This document shows positions 35,761 through 44,761 of a stretch of 64,000 bases of DNA, piece by piece. The notes beneath the pieces are model-generated. The model did not search any database. It had not been told where the DNA came from and saw only the letters and a program-made list of their open reading frames with translations. The DNA comes from Dyella subtropica (GTDB lineage Bacteria > Pseudomonadota > Gammaproteobacteria > Xanthomonadales > Rhodanobacteraceae): contig NZ_JAPDPD010000002.1 of assembly GCF_026283965.1 (NCBI RefSeq), positions 210,611 through 274,610 on the forward strand, in the 5' to 3' direction. Each line of letters begins with the position of its first letter. Within the stretch, counting starts at the first letter, position 1. A program made the position numbers and the translations under genes.

Positions 35761-37104
35761 GTGACCACCACCATTCAACCTCGCCTGACCCAGGTATTTC
35801 GCTTCGTTCGCTGCAGCTACGCCAACGGTGTGGCCGAGCTGGTCTATGCGTTCGACCATGGCGAAGAGCTGATCGAAACAGTGCGTTTTCCGAACGCACC
35901 GGCATTACCCGCCTCACACAAGGCAGCCTTCGACCGGGCGCTTAAGCTGCTGCACCTGATCGCGGGCGTCAGCTACTACAAGGCCGGTGTGCCACCGAAG
36001 ATCGACGTGGCCGATGGCCCGCTCGACAACGCCACCGCGGACCTGCTCGACGCGTTGTACCTGCATGGTCTGGCCGAGTTCGCGTATCGGAACGGCCTGG
36101 ATTTGCGTGGCCGCGTAGCGTTCCCGCATGGTGGCGCAGCGCAGCCGCAGGCGTCGGCCTTGAATCTGCCCAGGCGCACGCTGGTTCCGATCGGCGGCGG
36201 CAAGGATTCGCTAGTGGCGGTAGAGGCCATCAAGTCCATCGGCGGTGAAGCTACCGCCGTGTGGGTCGGCAACTCCAACCTGATCGCGTCCTGCGCTGAG
36301 CGCACCGGCTTGCCCACGCTCAATATCCAGCGCGAACTTGCGCCGCAGCTGTTCGATCTCAACCGTATCGGCGCATGGAACGGGCATATCCCGGTCACTG
36401 CTGTTAATTCGGCCATCCTCGCTGTCGCCGCCATCCTCTACGGCTACGACAGCATCGCCTTCGCCAACGAACGCTCCGCCTCGGCCGCTACGCTGGAATA
36501 CGAAGGCCAGCTGGTGAACCATCAGTGGAGCAAGGGCTACACGTTCGAGCAGCTGCTCGGCGACTGGCTGCATACGCAGGTCGCGGCGGATCTCGACTAC
36601 TGCTCGCTGTTGCGCCCGTACTCGGAGTTGGCGATCACGCGTACCTTCGCCAAGCTCACGCCGTACTTCGACGCATTCTCCAGCTGCAACCGCAACTTCA
36701 AGATTCTCGGCCCCAAACCGGCGGATCGCTGGTGCGGCCAGTGCCCGAAGTGCCATTTCGTGTTCCTCGCGCTGGCACCGTTCCTGTCCAAGCCGCGCCT
36801 GCTGCAGATCTTCGGCCGCAACTTGCTGGACGACGACGGCCAGGCCGCCGGCTTCGATGCGTTGTTGGAATACCAGGACCACAAGCCCTTCGAATGTGTG
36901 GGCGAAGGTGCTGAGGCGCGTGCCGCCATGTACGCGCTGAGCCAGCGGCCGGAGTGGCAGGAAGATGCACTGATCGCGCGCTTCCGCAGCGAAATCCTGC
37001 CGCAGCTCAACGTTGCCGACTTGGCCTTGGAGCCGTGGCTTGAGCCTTCTGCTGAGCATCGCATTCCGGCGCGGCTGCAACACGCGCTGGCGTTCTTCGC
37101 CTGA
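35761..37104 (+). CDS. murL: UDP-MurNAc-L-Ala-L-Glu epimerase (MurL)
   Basis: The 447-residue protein matches MurL, found in Xanthomonas, which epimerises the terminal L-Glu of UDP-MurNAc-L-Ala-L-Glu to D-Glu so that glutamate racemase is not needed. A nucleotide-binding PP-loop-like stretch VPIGGGKDSLVAVEAI is near residues 140-155, and a cysteine cluster DRWCGQCPKCHF near 320-335. The GTG start at 35761 has GGAG upstream. It is immediately followed by the partner ligase gene, 15 bp apart. The pairing makes the assignment strong; the activity itself is inferred from the family. Confidence 0.85.
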   Translation: MTTTIQPRLTQVFRFVRCSYANGVAELVYAFDHGEELIETVRFPNAPALPASHKAAFDRALKLLHLIAGVSYYKAGVPPKIDVADGPLDNATADLLDALYLHGLAEFAYRNGLDLRGRVAFPHGGAAQPQASALNLPRRTLVPIGGGKDSLVAVEAIKSIGGEATAVWVGNSNLIASCAERTGLPTLNIQRELAPQLFDLNRIGAWNGHIPVTAVNSAILAVAAILYGYDSIAFANERSASAATLEYEGQLVNHQWSKGYTFEQLLGDWLHTQVAADLDYCSLLRPYSELAITRTFAKLTPYFDAFSSCNRNFKILGPKPADRWCGQCPKCHFVFLALAPFLSKPRLLQIFGRNLLDDDGQAAGFDALLEYQDHKPFECVGEGAEARAAMYALSQRPEWQEDALIARFRSEILPQLNVADLALEPWLEPSAEHRIPARLQHALAFFA

Positions 37105-37119
37105 TACCCAAGGTTCGTC

Positions 37120-38478
37120 ATGCGCATCGTTGATCTGGCGTTTAAGCGCGTCGCCGTTTGGGGTTTCGGCCGGGAAGGGCGCGCGGCGATCACCGCATGG
37201 CGCAAGCGTCTCCCAGAACAACCGCTGACGTTGTTCTGCAGTGAAGCGGAAATCGCGGCGGCGCAAGCCTTCGATGCCGCATTGACCATTCATGGCCACG
37301 AGCCCGATGCCATTGCGTTGGCACCGTTCGACGTCGTGGTGAAGTCGCCTGGCATTTCCGCGTACAAGCCCGCGCTGCTGGCGGCAAAGGAGGCTGGCAT
37401 CCAGATCACCTCCGGCACCGCGCTGTGGTTTGGCGAAAATCCGCAGGCCAAGGTGATTGCCGTCACCGGCACCAAAGGCAAAAGCACCACCACCGCCTTG
37501 ATAGCGCATCTCGCACGCGCGCTTGGGGTGCGCACGGCGCTGGCCGGCAACATCGGCCTGCCACTGCTGGAATTGCTGGATCAGTCCGCCGATCTATGGG
37601 CGATCGAACTGTCCAGCTTCCAGACCGGCGAAGCGGGCCCGCTCTCGCTCGGCGTCATCACCAGCCTGTACGAAGAGCACCTCGACTGGCACGGCTCACG
37701 CGAGCGTTATGTCGCCGACAAGCTCATGCTGACCCACAGCTCCCGTCAGTTGCTGGTCAACGCGCTACAGCCGACTTTGCTGGAAAAAACATCCAGCCAT
37801 CCACATCGCCTCCTGTTCGGTGAATCCGATGGCTGGCATGTGGCGGATGGCTTCATTCGCCGCGGCACGCGAAGCGTATTCGAAGTCGCCAAGCTTTCCG
37901 TTCCGGGCCAGCACAATGCGCTCAATGCCTGCGCCGCACTCGCCGCGCTGGAGGCGATGGGCCATGACGCGATGGCCGCCGCGCCCGCGCTGACCAACTT
38001 CATTCCGCTCCCACATCGCCTGCAACCCCTGGGCGAGCGCGACGGCGTGTTCTGGATCAACGATTCCATCAGTACCACTCCGCAAGCCACACTTGCCGCA
38101 CTCGAAAGCTTGCGTGGCCGCGCCGTAACCGTGCTGGCCGGCGGCCATGACCGCGGCCTCGACTGGTCGGAATTCGTCGCCGCCGTTTCGGCCACGCCAC
38201 CGCATGCCATCGTATGCAGCGGCACCAACGGCCCGCGCATCGCCACTGCTTTGCGCGAAACCGGGGTGTCCACCCAGATCGTCGAAGCCAGCGGGCTGGA
38301 CGCCGCCGTCGCCGCCGCACGCGAACTGACGCCTCGCGACGGCTGCATCCTGCTTTCTCCCGGCGCGCCCAGCTTTGATCAGTTCCACGACTACGCCGAG
38401 CGCGGCCGCCATTTCGCCGATCTGGCAGGGTTTGATGGGCGTGAGATCACGGGGATCGAGGGCTTGGGGATCGCTTGA
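37120..38478 (+). CDS. murD2: UDP-N-acetylmuramoyl-L-alanine--L-glutamate ligase (MurD2)
   Basis: A 452-residue Mur ligase with the ATP-binding loop GTKGKSTTTALIAHLA around residues 110-125, the central WAIELSSFQTGEA stretch, and the C-terminal domain with GQHNALNACAALAA and NDSISTTPQATLAAL. Next to murL it should be the MurD2 type that adds L-Glu, rather than D-Glu, to UDP-MurNAc-L-Ala in the cytoplasm. A conventional MurD would be expected in a division/cell wall cluster, which this is not. The organism might also keep that copy elsewhere. Confidence 0.85.
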   Translation: MRIVDLAFKRVAVWGFGREGRAAITAWRKRLPEQPLTLFCSEAEIAAAQAFDAALTIHGHEPDAIALAPFDVVVKSPGISAYKPALLAAKEAGIQITSGTALWFGENPQAKVIAVTGTKGKSTTTALIAHLARALGVRTALAGNIGLPLLELLDQSADLWAIELSSFQTGEAGPLSLGVITSLYEEHLDWHGSRERYVADKLMLTHSSRQLLVNALQPTLLEKTSSHPHRLLFGESDGWHVADGFIRRGTRSVFEVAKLSVPGQHNALNACAALAALEAMGHDAMAAAPALTNFIPLPHRLQPLGERDGVFWINDSISTTPQATLAALESLRGRAVTVLAGGHDRGLDWSEFVAAVSATPPHAIVCSGTNGPRIATALRETGVSTQIVEASGLDAAVAAARELTPRDGCILLSPGAPSFDQFHDYAERGRHFADLAGFDGREITGIEGLGIA

Positions 38479-38549
38479 CACTTTCGGGTAAGACGGCAGT
38501 CGTGAGGTTTGTATAGGATCACGATGATTGCAGCCCGGAGCCAAACGTC

Positions 38550-38957
38550 ATGTCACGCCTTTCCTCCGCCACCGTCGTATCCACCGACGCGGACTACCTG
38601 CATCACATCCGTGCCGGCCACTACTCGCTGGATGCCGACGAGCCGAAGGCGCTGGGTGGGCAGGGGGCTGGCCCGGCACCGTTCGATCTCTACATTGCCT
38701 CGCTCGCGGCCTGCACCGCGATCACCCTGCGCATGTATGCGCAGCGCAAGGGTTGGAACCTCGGCGAGTTTCGCGCCGAGTTGAACCTTACGCGCGATGA
38801 CGAAGGCAAGATCCATATCCACCGCATCCTGCATTCGGATCAACCGCTGAGCGATGAGCAGTGGCAGCGACTGCTGGAAATCGTCGCCAACACACCGGTG
38901 ACCAAGGCCATGCGCGAAGGGGCGGAAATCACCAGTGCGCGGGGTGATGTTGTCTAG
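38550..38957 (+). CDS. OsmC-family peroxide-reducing protein
   Basis: The 135-residue protein has the OsmC fold order with a GPAPFDLYIASLAACTAITLRMYA helix region containing one Cys and a late segment LLEIVANTPVTKAMREG. OsmC/Ohr proteins reduce organic peroxides with a Cys pair; here the second Cys of the usual CPV motif is Thr (NTPVTK), so only one of the two redox cysteines is present. Members of this YhfA-like subgroup often lack it. It is separate from murD2 by about 70 bp and converges with the amidase gene. Confidence 0.8.
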   Translation: MSRLSSATVVSTDADYLHHIRAGHYSLDADEPKALGGQGAGPAPFDLYIASLAACTAITLRMYAQRKGWNLGEFRAELNLTRDDEGKIHIHRILHSDQPLSDEQWQRLLEIVANTPVTKAMREGAEITSARGDVV

Positions 38958-38978
38958 CGCGCTTGTAGCGGGTTTCTT

Positions 38979-39770
38979 CTACGGCGCCCGCGTTCCACCC
39001 AGCTGAAGGGCCAACGCGTACAGCACGCGAAGATCATCCGCGTCGAGGGTGTCGCCTCCGATACCCCGGAAGTGATGGTGGAACGAGCGCACCGCCGCGC
39101 TGCGGTCGTCCAATGGATAGCCGATGAGGCCCAGCGCCATCCATGGATCGAATCCGGGCGGGGGATCGACCAAGGTTCCTTGCGGCCAAAGGCCAAAGCC
39201 GGCATCGGCCAGTTGCTTCCAGGGAAACAACCGGCCGGGGTCGACTTTGCGACTGGGAGCAAGATCCTCATGCCCGATGATCTGGGTACGGGGAATGCGT
39301 AACCGATCGGTGAGGTCGGTCAGCAAGCGCAACAGGCTATCGATTTGCGCGGACGCAAATGGCGACTTGCCGTCGTTGTCCAACTCGATGCCGATGGAGG
39401 CGGAGTTGACGTCGGTGATCGTGCCCCAGCGTCCCGGTCCGGCATGCCACGCGCGTTGCTCGTCGGCCACCAGCTGATAGATGTCGCCGTTGCTGCCGAT
39501 CAGATAGTGCGCGCTTACTGGATTCTGGCTGTGGGGGGTGCGCAACGTTTCCAGACTCTGCTGCACGGAGCGCTGGTCGGTGAAGTGCAGCACGATCAAT
39601 ACCGGCCGACGGCTGTCCTGATTGGGCGACTCGACCCAATGCGCCATCGGGTTGTGCGTTGGCACGGGTGCACAGGCGGCGAGCCATGCCAGCGCCAGTA
39701 GCAGCAAGGAATGACGGCAAACGCGGAGTAGGGGCGCGTACCCGGATTTGGAGGGAGACAAGGCCGTCAC
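38979..39770 (-). CDS. Lipoprotein N-acetylmuramoyl-L-alanine amidase (AmiD-like, amidase_2 domain)
   Basis: The 263-residue protein has a lipoprotein signal (LAWLAAC, Cys33) and an amidase_2 domain that cuts the amide between N-acetylmuramic acid and the peptide stem. Zinc ligands and surrounding motifs are LHFTDQRS, the strand with SAHYLIG, a RAWHAG turn, and IIGHEDLAPSRKVDPGRLFPW. It is anchored probably to the inner face of the outer membrane and would recycle or trim peptidoglycan. It converges with the OsmC-like gene and is not in an operon. Confidence 0.88.
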   Translation of the reverse strand: MTALSPSKSGYAPLLRVCRHSLLLLALAWLAACAPVPTHNPMAHWVESPNQDSRRPVLIVLHFTDQRSVQQSLETLRTPHSQNPVSAHYLIGSNGDIYQLVADEQRAWHAGPGRWGTITDVNSASIGIELDNDGKSPFASAQIDSLLRLLTDLTDRLRIPRTQIIGHEDLAPSRKVDPGRLFPWKQLADAGFGLWPQGTLVDPPPGFDPWMALGLIGYPLDDRSAAVRSFHHHFRGIGGDTLDADDLRVLYALALQLGGTRAP

Positions 39771-39804
39771 CTCGCGGTGGAGTTAAGGATGCTCTGTGAG
39801 CGAA

Positions 39805-40704
39805 TTATGTGCCAAGCATGTCGCGAATCACCGCATCGATAGGCGTGGCCGTCACACCCAGCGCTTGCTGTGTGGCGATGGAATCCAGAATGCATGGATG
39901 ATCGTAGAGGTAAGCCATCTCGATGACCTCTCGCATGATCGGATCGCCAGCAGCGAGTTCCTGCCGTTCGGTCATCGGCATCGGGATCAGCGTAGGCGGT
40001 GAGGCGGTAGCGATGTCGGCAATGTGAGCTGACAAGGCGCGAACCGAGAGATCGGTGGAAGGCACGTGCCAGGCACGCCCCCATGAGCCGTCAGAGCGCG
40101 AAGCGGCAATCAAGGTTCGCGCGACATCCAGGGTGCACGTCCAGCTGTGCAAGGCATCGAGGTCGCCCGGAAAGCGGGCAGGGTGGCTGCTTATGACGCC
40201 AGGGAGTGTCATCAACGTATAGAGCGATGCCGCATCCCGGCCCAGGTAATCGCTTGCGCGCACTTCGGTCACGCGCGCGCGGCTTGCCAGCGCTTCCTCC
40301 CACATCGTTGCGCGTACGCGACCTTTGACGGTATGCGGGGTCATCGGCAAGGACTCGGTAAAGGAGCCATCTACCTGGCCATATCCGTAAACATTGCTTA
40401 GCGTGACCAGCTCGGCGCCTGAGTCCTCTGCCGCCCGCAATACGGCCGCGGCAATGGGCGGGAACTCCTGCGGCCATCGGTCGTAGCGCGGCATCGCGCA
40501 GTTGAAGATCGTCGACACGCCGCTTGCGAGTTTGGTCAGAGCGATGGCGTTTGTGGCATCCAGTGCCACATGGCGGATGCCCGGAGGCGCGTGACGTGCG
40601 CTGCGGGAGACAAGGGTCACTTCATCACCTGCCGCGGCAAGCAACTGGGCGGTCAGCATGCCGGTGGGGCCGGCGCCGACAATGAGTTTTCTGGCTTGAT
40701 GCAT
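39805..40704 (-). CDS. NAD(P)-dependent epimerase/NmrA-like oxidoreductase
   Basis: The 299-residue protein begins with a Rossmann fold (LIVGAGPTGMLTAQLLAAAG, pattern GxGxxG) and has an extended-SDR layout with a NVYGYGQ motif where epimerases have their YxxxK region. It likely binds NAD(P)H to act on an unknown sugar-like or small organic substrate. The divergent AraC regulator starts about 150 bp away and probably controls it. A substrate cannot be named. Confidence 0.8.
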   Translation of the reverse strand: MHQARKLIVGAGPTGMLTAQLLAAAGDEVTLVSRSARHAPPGIRHVALDATNAIALTKLASGVSTIFNCAMPRYDRWPQEFPPIAAAVLRAAEDSGAELVTLSNVYGYGQVDGSFTESLPMTPHTVKGRVRATMWEEALASRARVTEVRASDYLGRDAASLYTLMTLPGVISSHPARFPGDLDALHSWTCTLDVARTLIAASRSDGSWGRAWHVPSTDLSVRALSAHIADIATASPPTLIPMPMTERQELAAGDPIMREVIEMAYLYDHPCILDSIATQQALGVTATPIDAVIRDMLGT

Positions 40705-40852
40705 GGTGGGGTGGCTCGTGGTTGAACGGTGGGCGGTTTTGTACCGTCAACCTTTGCTTTCGTCGCGCACGTTCGGCGCTGACAAGCAGCACATTTCGCT
40801 TTGCGTCTCGGCCTGATGCTCCGGCTGACATCGAGCAGGCCGCCGCGATAGC

Positions 40853-41662
40853 ATGCGGTGCATGCTCAATTCGCCCGATCCGTGGCCACCTGCCGGCATT
40901 CAAATCGTTCGCCGTTTCAACCCGGCTGGACGCGTCGATCTACCAGAGATCGACGATCACCGCGTGAGTTTGCATCTCAGCGAGCGCACGTTGACGACGT
41001 GTTGGGAGTCTGGCCTGCGCTTTATGCGCCGCCGTGGCCATATCGATCTCACCCCAGCACACAGCATCGGCGGCTTCGATGCGGATGAAGGAAGCGCTTC
41101 GCTCGACGTGCGCTTGCCTGGTGGATTTCTCCAGCGTGTGGCGGACGAAATGCATGTGCGTGGTGCATGCGCTGGTGTGGAAACCCGGCATCTGATTGAA
41201 GAGGAACACCTGACCCACCTCGTCCTGGCTATGGAGGCGGAGCACGGCGCCGGGTCGCCGGGTGGCCGTTTGTACATGGACAGCCTCGGTGTGGCGCTTG
41301 CCGTGCAATTGCTGGCGCGCCACGCCAAGCCGTTGCATCCGCCGCGCGAGGGGCTTTCCGCGGTGCAGGTTCAGCGCGTGGTGGACTTCATCGAGGCCAA
41401 CCTGGATGCGTCTCTCTCGCTCGGTCAGCTGGCGGGTGTGGCTGGCGTCAGCCGCTCGTACTTGCAGCGCGAGTTCAAGGCGAGAAAAGGCGCCTCGATA
41501 CATCAATACGTGGTGAGTCGCCGGGTGGAAAAGGCGCGCGTCTTGCTGCTGAATCGATCGCTGCCCGCCAGCGAAGTCGCACTGGCCGCAGGCTTTTCTC
41601 ACCAGAGCCATATGGCGCGATGGATGCGGCGGCTGCTTGGCGTCACGCCAGGCGACCTGTAG
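40853..41662 (+). CDS. AraC-family transcriptional regulator
   Basis: The 269-residue regulator has an N-terminal sensor region and a C-terminal AraC helix-turn-helix pair (about residues 165-265) with LSLGQLAGVAGVSRSYLQREFKARKG and SEVALAAGFSHQSHMARWMRR. It is divergent from the NAD(P)-dependent oxidoreductase gene, so it likely regulates that gene or itself. Two ATG codons, at 40853 and 40862, could serve as start, with no strong ribosome binding site for either. Its TAG stop lies inside the intergenic repeat beginning at 41658. Confidence 0.85.
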   Translation: MRCMLNSPDPWPPAGIQIVRRFNPAGRVDLPEIDDHRVSLHLSERTLTTCWESGLRFMRRRGHIDLTPAHSIGGFDADEGSASLDVRLPGGFLQRVADEMHVRGACAGVETRHLIEEEHLTHLVLAMEAEHGAGSPGGRLYMDSLGVALAVQLLARHAKPLHPPREGLSAVQVQRVVDFIEANLDASLSLGQLAGVAGVSRSYLQREFKARKGASIHQYVVSRRVEKARVLLLNRSLPASEVALAAGFSHQSHMARWMRRLLGVTPGDL

Positions 41663-41822
41663 GAGCGCACCCTGTGCGCGAAAGCCCTGCGCAGCAGGGC
41701 CGGGTCCGCACGTAGCGTGGTCCTGCCGGTTTGTCACTCGGGCCATCCATGGCCCTCGCCCCGCGGGCGGCTTACGCCGTGCAAACCGGCCATCCTGCCG
41801 GTTTGTCGCCCACAGGGTGAGG
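41658..41822 (+). repeat. Intergenic palindromic repeat (GTAGGAGCGCACCCTGTGCGCGA family)
   Basis: It begins TGTAGGAGCGCACCCTGTG at 41658, so that the repeat supplies the AraC gene stop codon, and contains the same TGCCGGTTTGTC and GCGGGCGGCTTACGCCGTGC modules as the copy at 5464-5712. The closing inverted head is degraded (CGCCCACAGGGTGAGG). The rest of the 260 bp gap holds the ribosome binding region of the next gene. Confidence 0.8.
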
Positions 41823-41922
41823 AAGGCGCGGAGGCCCGGGCCTATCCCGCAGGCGGCCCCGGGTAAGGGATAATGCGGACGTCAGCACAAGGGGGTGCCG
41901 TACGACGTGTAGGGGGCCAGCC

Positions 41923-43104
41923 ATGCATTTAGATCTTTTCACGCTCGGCGTCATGGGACTTGCCGCCGGGGCGACCATCTCGCTGAGCTTTACCCTGCTC
42001 GGCCTGGTGTTGCGCGGCATGCCGGCGCTGCGCATGTGGGCCGCAGCGTTCTGGTTGATGACCGCGTCGGGGTTTGCGCAGGGGTTGGACGAGAAACAGA
42101 GTCTGCTTTCCGCGCTGACGGGCAGCGCCCTGGTCGCGCTGGCCAATGCCCTGATGGTGATGGGCATCGCCGTGCACGTGCGTTATCCGTTGCGCTGGCG
42201 TTGGCCGCTGTTTCTGGCCGCCGCGTTCCTGGTCATACAAGTGGGCTTTGTGGTGGTGCCGCCCTCGCAGCTCGCTGATGCACTGATGTTCGGTGCGAAG
42301 AGCGTGGTCTGGGACGTCTGGATGATCTGGGTGTTGCTGCGGCGTTCGCCACGGGACTTGCGCAAGAGTTGTGCGATGGTGGCGCTTGTTTGCGGCATCG
42401 ATGCTGCGTTTTATCTGTTGCGCTCGGGCGTGATGCTTGCGCCTGACACGGCATCGCAGATGCTGCTGGCCACCCGGCTGATGGAGGCGAACTATCTCTC
42501 CGCCATCGTGTGCAATTCTCTGCTATGTACCGGCTTCACGCTGATGCTGGCGCAACGACTGACGCTGGATCTGCGCAGCATGGCGCGCACCGATGGATTG
42601 ACCGGTCTGCCCAATCGCTCGGCGGTGATCGAGGAAGGGCGGCGCGCCGTGGAGGCCTGCCGCGCGCGCGGCGAGACATCGTCCGTCCTGCTGCTCGATC
42701 TCGACGGCTTCAAGGCCGTCAACGACAGCTGGGGGCACCCAGCGGGTGATGAGGTGCTGCACCACGTCGTCAAAGTTATGCGCGGTATTCACCTGCCGGA
42801 TGGGGCCTTGCTGGCGCGCTACGGTGGCGAAGAATTTCTGCTGGTGCTGCCAGCGATCGACGCGGCACAGGCCATCGTGGTCGCCGAGGACATACGCGCA
42901 CGCGTAGCGAACACACCCGCCTTGTTCGGTCAGCGGCGGATATCCATCACCACCAGCGTCGGCGTGGCTGGTGCGGCTGGCCTGGAATTCGAGGCGCTGG
43001 TGAATGCGGCGGACGCAGCGCTGTATCGGGCGAAGAAGTCGGGGCGAGATCGGGTGGAGTGGGAAGGTTCCGGGGCTGAGAGCCTGTTCAATATCTCTGC
43101 GTAG
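41923..43104 (+). CDS. Membrane-bound GGDEF diguanylate cyclase
   Basis: The 393-residue protein has about seven hydrophobic segments in residues 1-215 and a GGDEF domain (about 220-385) that makes the second messenger cyclic di-GMP from GTP. The active-site motif is RYGGEEF near residue 300, with the Mg-binding Asp in LLDLDGFKAVND. The inhibitory I-site (RxxD five residues before) is absent. The input signal of the membrane part is unknown. GGGGGCC lies before the ATG. The gene is single. Confidence 0.9.
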   Translation: MHLDLFTLGVMGLAAGATISLSFTLLGLVLRGMPALRMWAAAFWLMTASGFAQGLDEKQSLLSALTGSALVALANALMVMGIAVHVRYPLRWRWPLFLAAAFLVIQVGFVVVPPSQLADALMFGAKSVVWDVWMIWVLLRRSPRDLRKSCAMVALVCGIDAAFYLLRSGVMLAPDTASQMLLATRLMEANYLSAIVCNSLLCTGFTLMLAQRLTLDLRSMARTDGLTGLPNRSAVIEEGRRAVEACRARGETSSVLLLDLDGFKAVNDSWGHPAGDEVLHHVVKVMRGIHLPDGALLARYGGEEFLLVLPAIDAAQAIVVAEDIRARVANTPALFGQRRISITTSVGVAGAAGLEFEALVNAADAALYRAKKSGRDRVEWEGSGAESLFNISA

Positions 43105-43232
43105 CTCACGCTTGCGGGCCCACGCACAGACGCAACATCCGTTCCTGGGCGAGTTGATGACGGGGGCAAACGCATCGGCACGTGGCTGGCCGATGCGTTT
43201 GCAGACGTGTCAAAGCATCGCCGAACGTCCGA

Positions 43233-43763
43233 TCACATCCCCAGGAACGATTTGCCCTGCTTCAGCACGACGTCGCAGGCCTTCTTGGTGATCTGCGACT
43301 TGATGTCGCTCGACCCGCCACCGGCGTTGGCCAAATTCACGGTTTTACCGTCACTGGTCTGGAGGAGGCCTTTCATGCCGCTCAGATAACCAGCGTCGTG
43401 GGTGGGGTCGCTGCTCGTGGTGCCGGTCGCGGCTTTCTTGTTTTTGCCACCCATCAGCTGGCCGAGCATGTTGCTGGTGCCGGAGGATTTGTCACTGCTG
43501 GAAGTGGTGGCGCCGGAAGAGCCGCCCAGCTTGCCGAGCAGTTGGTCCTTGATGCCCGATGCGCCGGAGTCGCCGCCGAGGTAGTTGTTCTTGACGCAGT
43601 ACTGCAAGAGGCCCGCGACGTTGCCCATGCTGCCGGACTTCATGCCGCCGCCGCCAAGCATGCTGCCGAGCTTGCCCAGATCCTGTGCGCCACTGGCGCC
43701 GCAGGCGAGGCTGAGTGCGATGGCTACACAGGTTGTGGTGATACCGCCGATGCGCTTCTTCAT
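43233..43763 (-). CDS. DUF2501 (YjjA-like) periplasmic protein
   Basis: The 176-residue protein starts at an ATG with GGAGG upstream (an upstream frame to 43796 lacks this). It has a signal peptide (to about residue 28, ending ASGA), Gly/Ser-rich linkers, and the conserved segments VAGLLQYCVKNNYLGG near the middle and a C-terminal IKSQITKKACDVVLKQG, matching DUF2501, typified by E. coli YjjA. Two conserved Cys may form a disulfide in the periplasm. Function unknown. It is monocistronic and converges with the diguanylate cyclase gene. Confidence 0.8.
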   Translation of the reverse strand: MKKRIGGITTTCVAIALSLACGASGAQDLGKLGSMLGGGGMKSGSMGNVAGLLQYCVKNNYLGGDSGASGIKDQLLGKLGGSSGATTSSSDKSSGTSNMLGQLMGGKNKKAATGTTSSDPTHDAGYLSGMKGLLQTSDGKTVNLANAGGGSSDIKSQITKKACDVVLKQGKSFLGM

Positions 43764-43913
43764 GAGCTTCCTCCGTGTGATCCACGCATTCAACACTCAA
43801 GACCGTTAGGAGTTTGTCAGAGTGTCAGCGCGAGTCACGGCATCGTACCGGAGGCCGCGTATCGCCGAGGCGCATCCCCATTGGAATGCGCCCCTTCGGT
43901 CGCGCTATAGCGA

Positions 43914-44660
43914 TCAGCGCACGCCGCCGCCGGCGTATAGATGTTCGCCAGTCAACCAGTACGAATCGTCAGAAGCCAGGAACACCGCGATCGACGCAAT
44001 GTCGTTCGGCTGACCGATGCGGCCCAGCGGCGTCTGGGACACGGCCCAGGATTCGAAGTCGGAACCGATGAAGCCGGCCGAGTGGGTGCCTTCGGTTTCG
44101 ATCATGCCGGGGTTCAGTGCATTAACGCGGATCTTGCGTGGGCCGAGTTCGCGCGAGAGCACGCCGGTGATGGCGTCCACCGCGCCCTTGGTGGCGGTGT
44201 ACACCGCACCGCCCGTGGGCATGATGCGGGTGACGACGGAGCCGATGTTGATGATGCTGGCGCCTTCGCCCAGATGCTTGGCCGCTGCCTGAGTGGTCAG
44301 CAATAACCCGAGCACATTGACGTTGAACTGCTTGTGGTAATGCTCTTCGGTGATCTCTTCGAGCGGGGCGAACTCATAGACGCCCGAGTTGTTCACGAGG
44401 ATATCGAGGCGACCGAATGCCTTGACCGCCGCATCGACGATGGCTTGCGCGTCGGTGGCCTTGGAAACGTCGCCTTGCACGGCGACGGCCTTGCCGCCGG
44501 CGCCGTTGATCGCTGCGACGACGCCTTCGGCGCCCGTCTTGCTGGAGGCGTAATTCACGACCACTGACGCGCCTTCTGCGGCCAGCGACTTGGCGATGGC
44601 GGCGCCAATACCTTTGGATGCGCCGGTAACGAGGGCGACTTTACCTTTGAGCTTGCTCAT
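43914..44660 (-). CDS. SDR-family oxidoreductase
   Basis: A 248-residue classical short-chain dehydrogenase: TGASKGIGAAIA cofactor motif, NNSGVY (NNAG-type), Ser in SVVTRIMPTG and the YTATK catalytic Tyr/Lys pair, then NALNPGMIETEG. It reduces or oxidises an alcohol/ketone substrate with NAD(P)(H); the specific substrate is unknown. The start at 44660 is preceded by AGGACA. The divergent HTH gene begins about 100 bp away with an inverted repeat between them, so local control is likely. Confidence 0.9.
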   Translation of the reverse strand: MSKLKGKVALVTGASKGIGAAIAKSLAAEGASVVVNYASSKTGAEGVVAAINGAGGKAVAVQGDVSKATDAQAIVDAAVKAFGRLDILVNNSGVYEFAPLEEITEEHYHKQFNVNVLGLLLTTQAAAKHLGEGASIINIGSVVTRIMPTGGAVYTATKGAVDAITGVLSRELGPRKIRVNALNPGMIETEGTHSAGFIGSDFESWAVSQTPLGRIGQPNDIASIAVFLASDDSYWLTGEHLYAGGGVR

Positions 44661-44703
44661 GACGTGTCCTGATGTGGGGTGGCTGAAGTTGTTCTGAACT
44701 CCA

Positions 44704-44726
44704 ATAGTTCGCAACATATGAACTAT
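44704..44726. promoter_or_regulatory. Inverted repeat between SDR gene and HTH regulator
   Basis: ATAGTTC (44704-44710) and GAACTAT (44720-44726) are perfect inverted 7-mers spaced by nine bases, with a further GAACTATA immediately after. The region is AT-rich relative to its surroundings and is the only such site between the two divergent starts, so an operator for the HTH protein is likely. Confidence 0.55.
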
Positions 44727-44761
44727 AGAACTATATGTCAAGGGGCTGATAGAATCACCGC

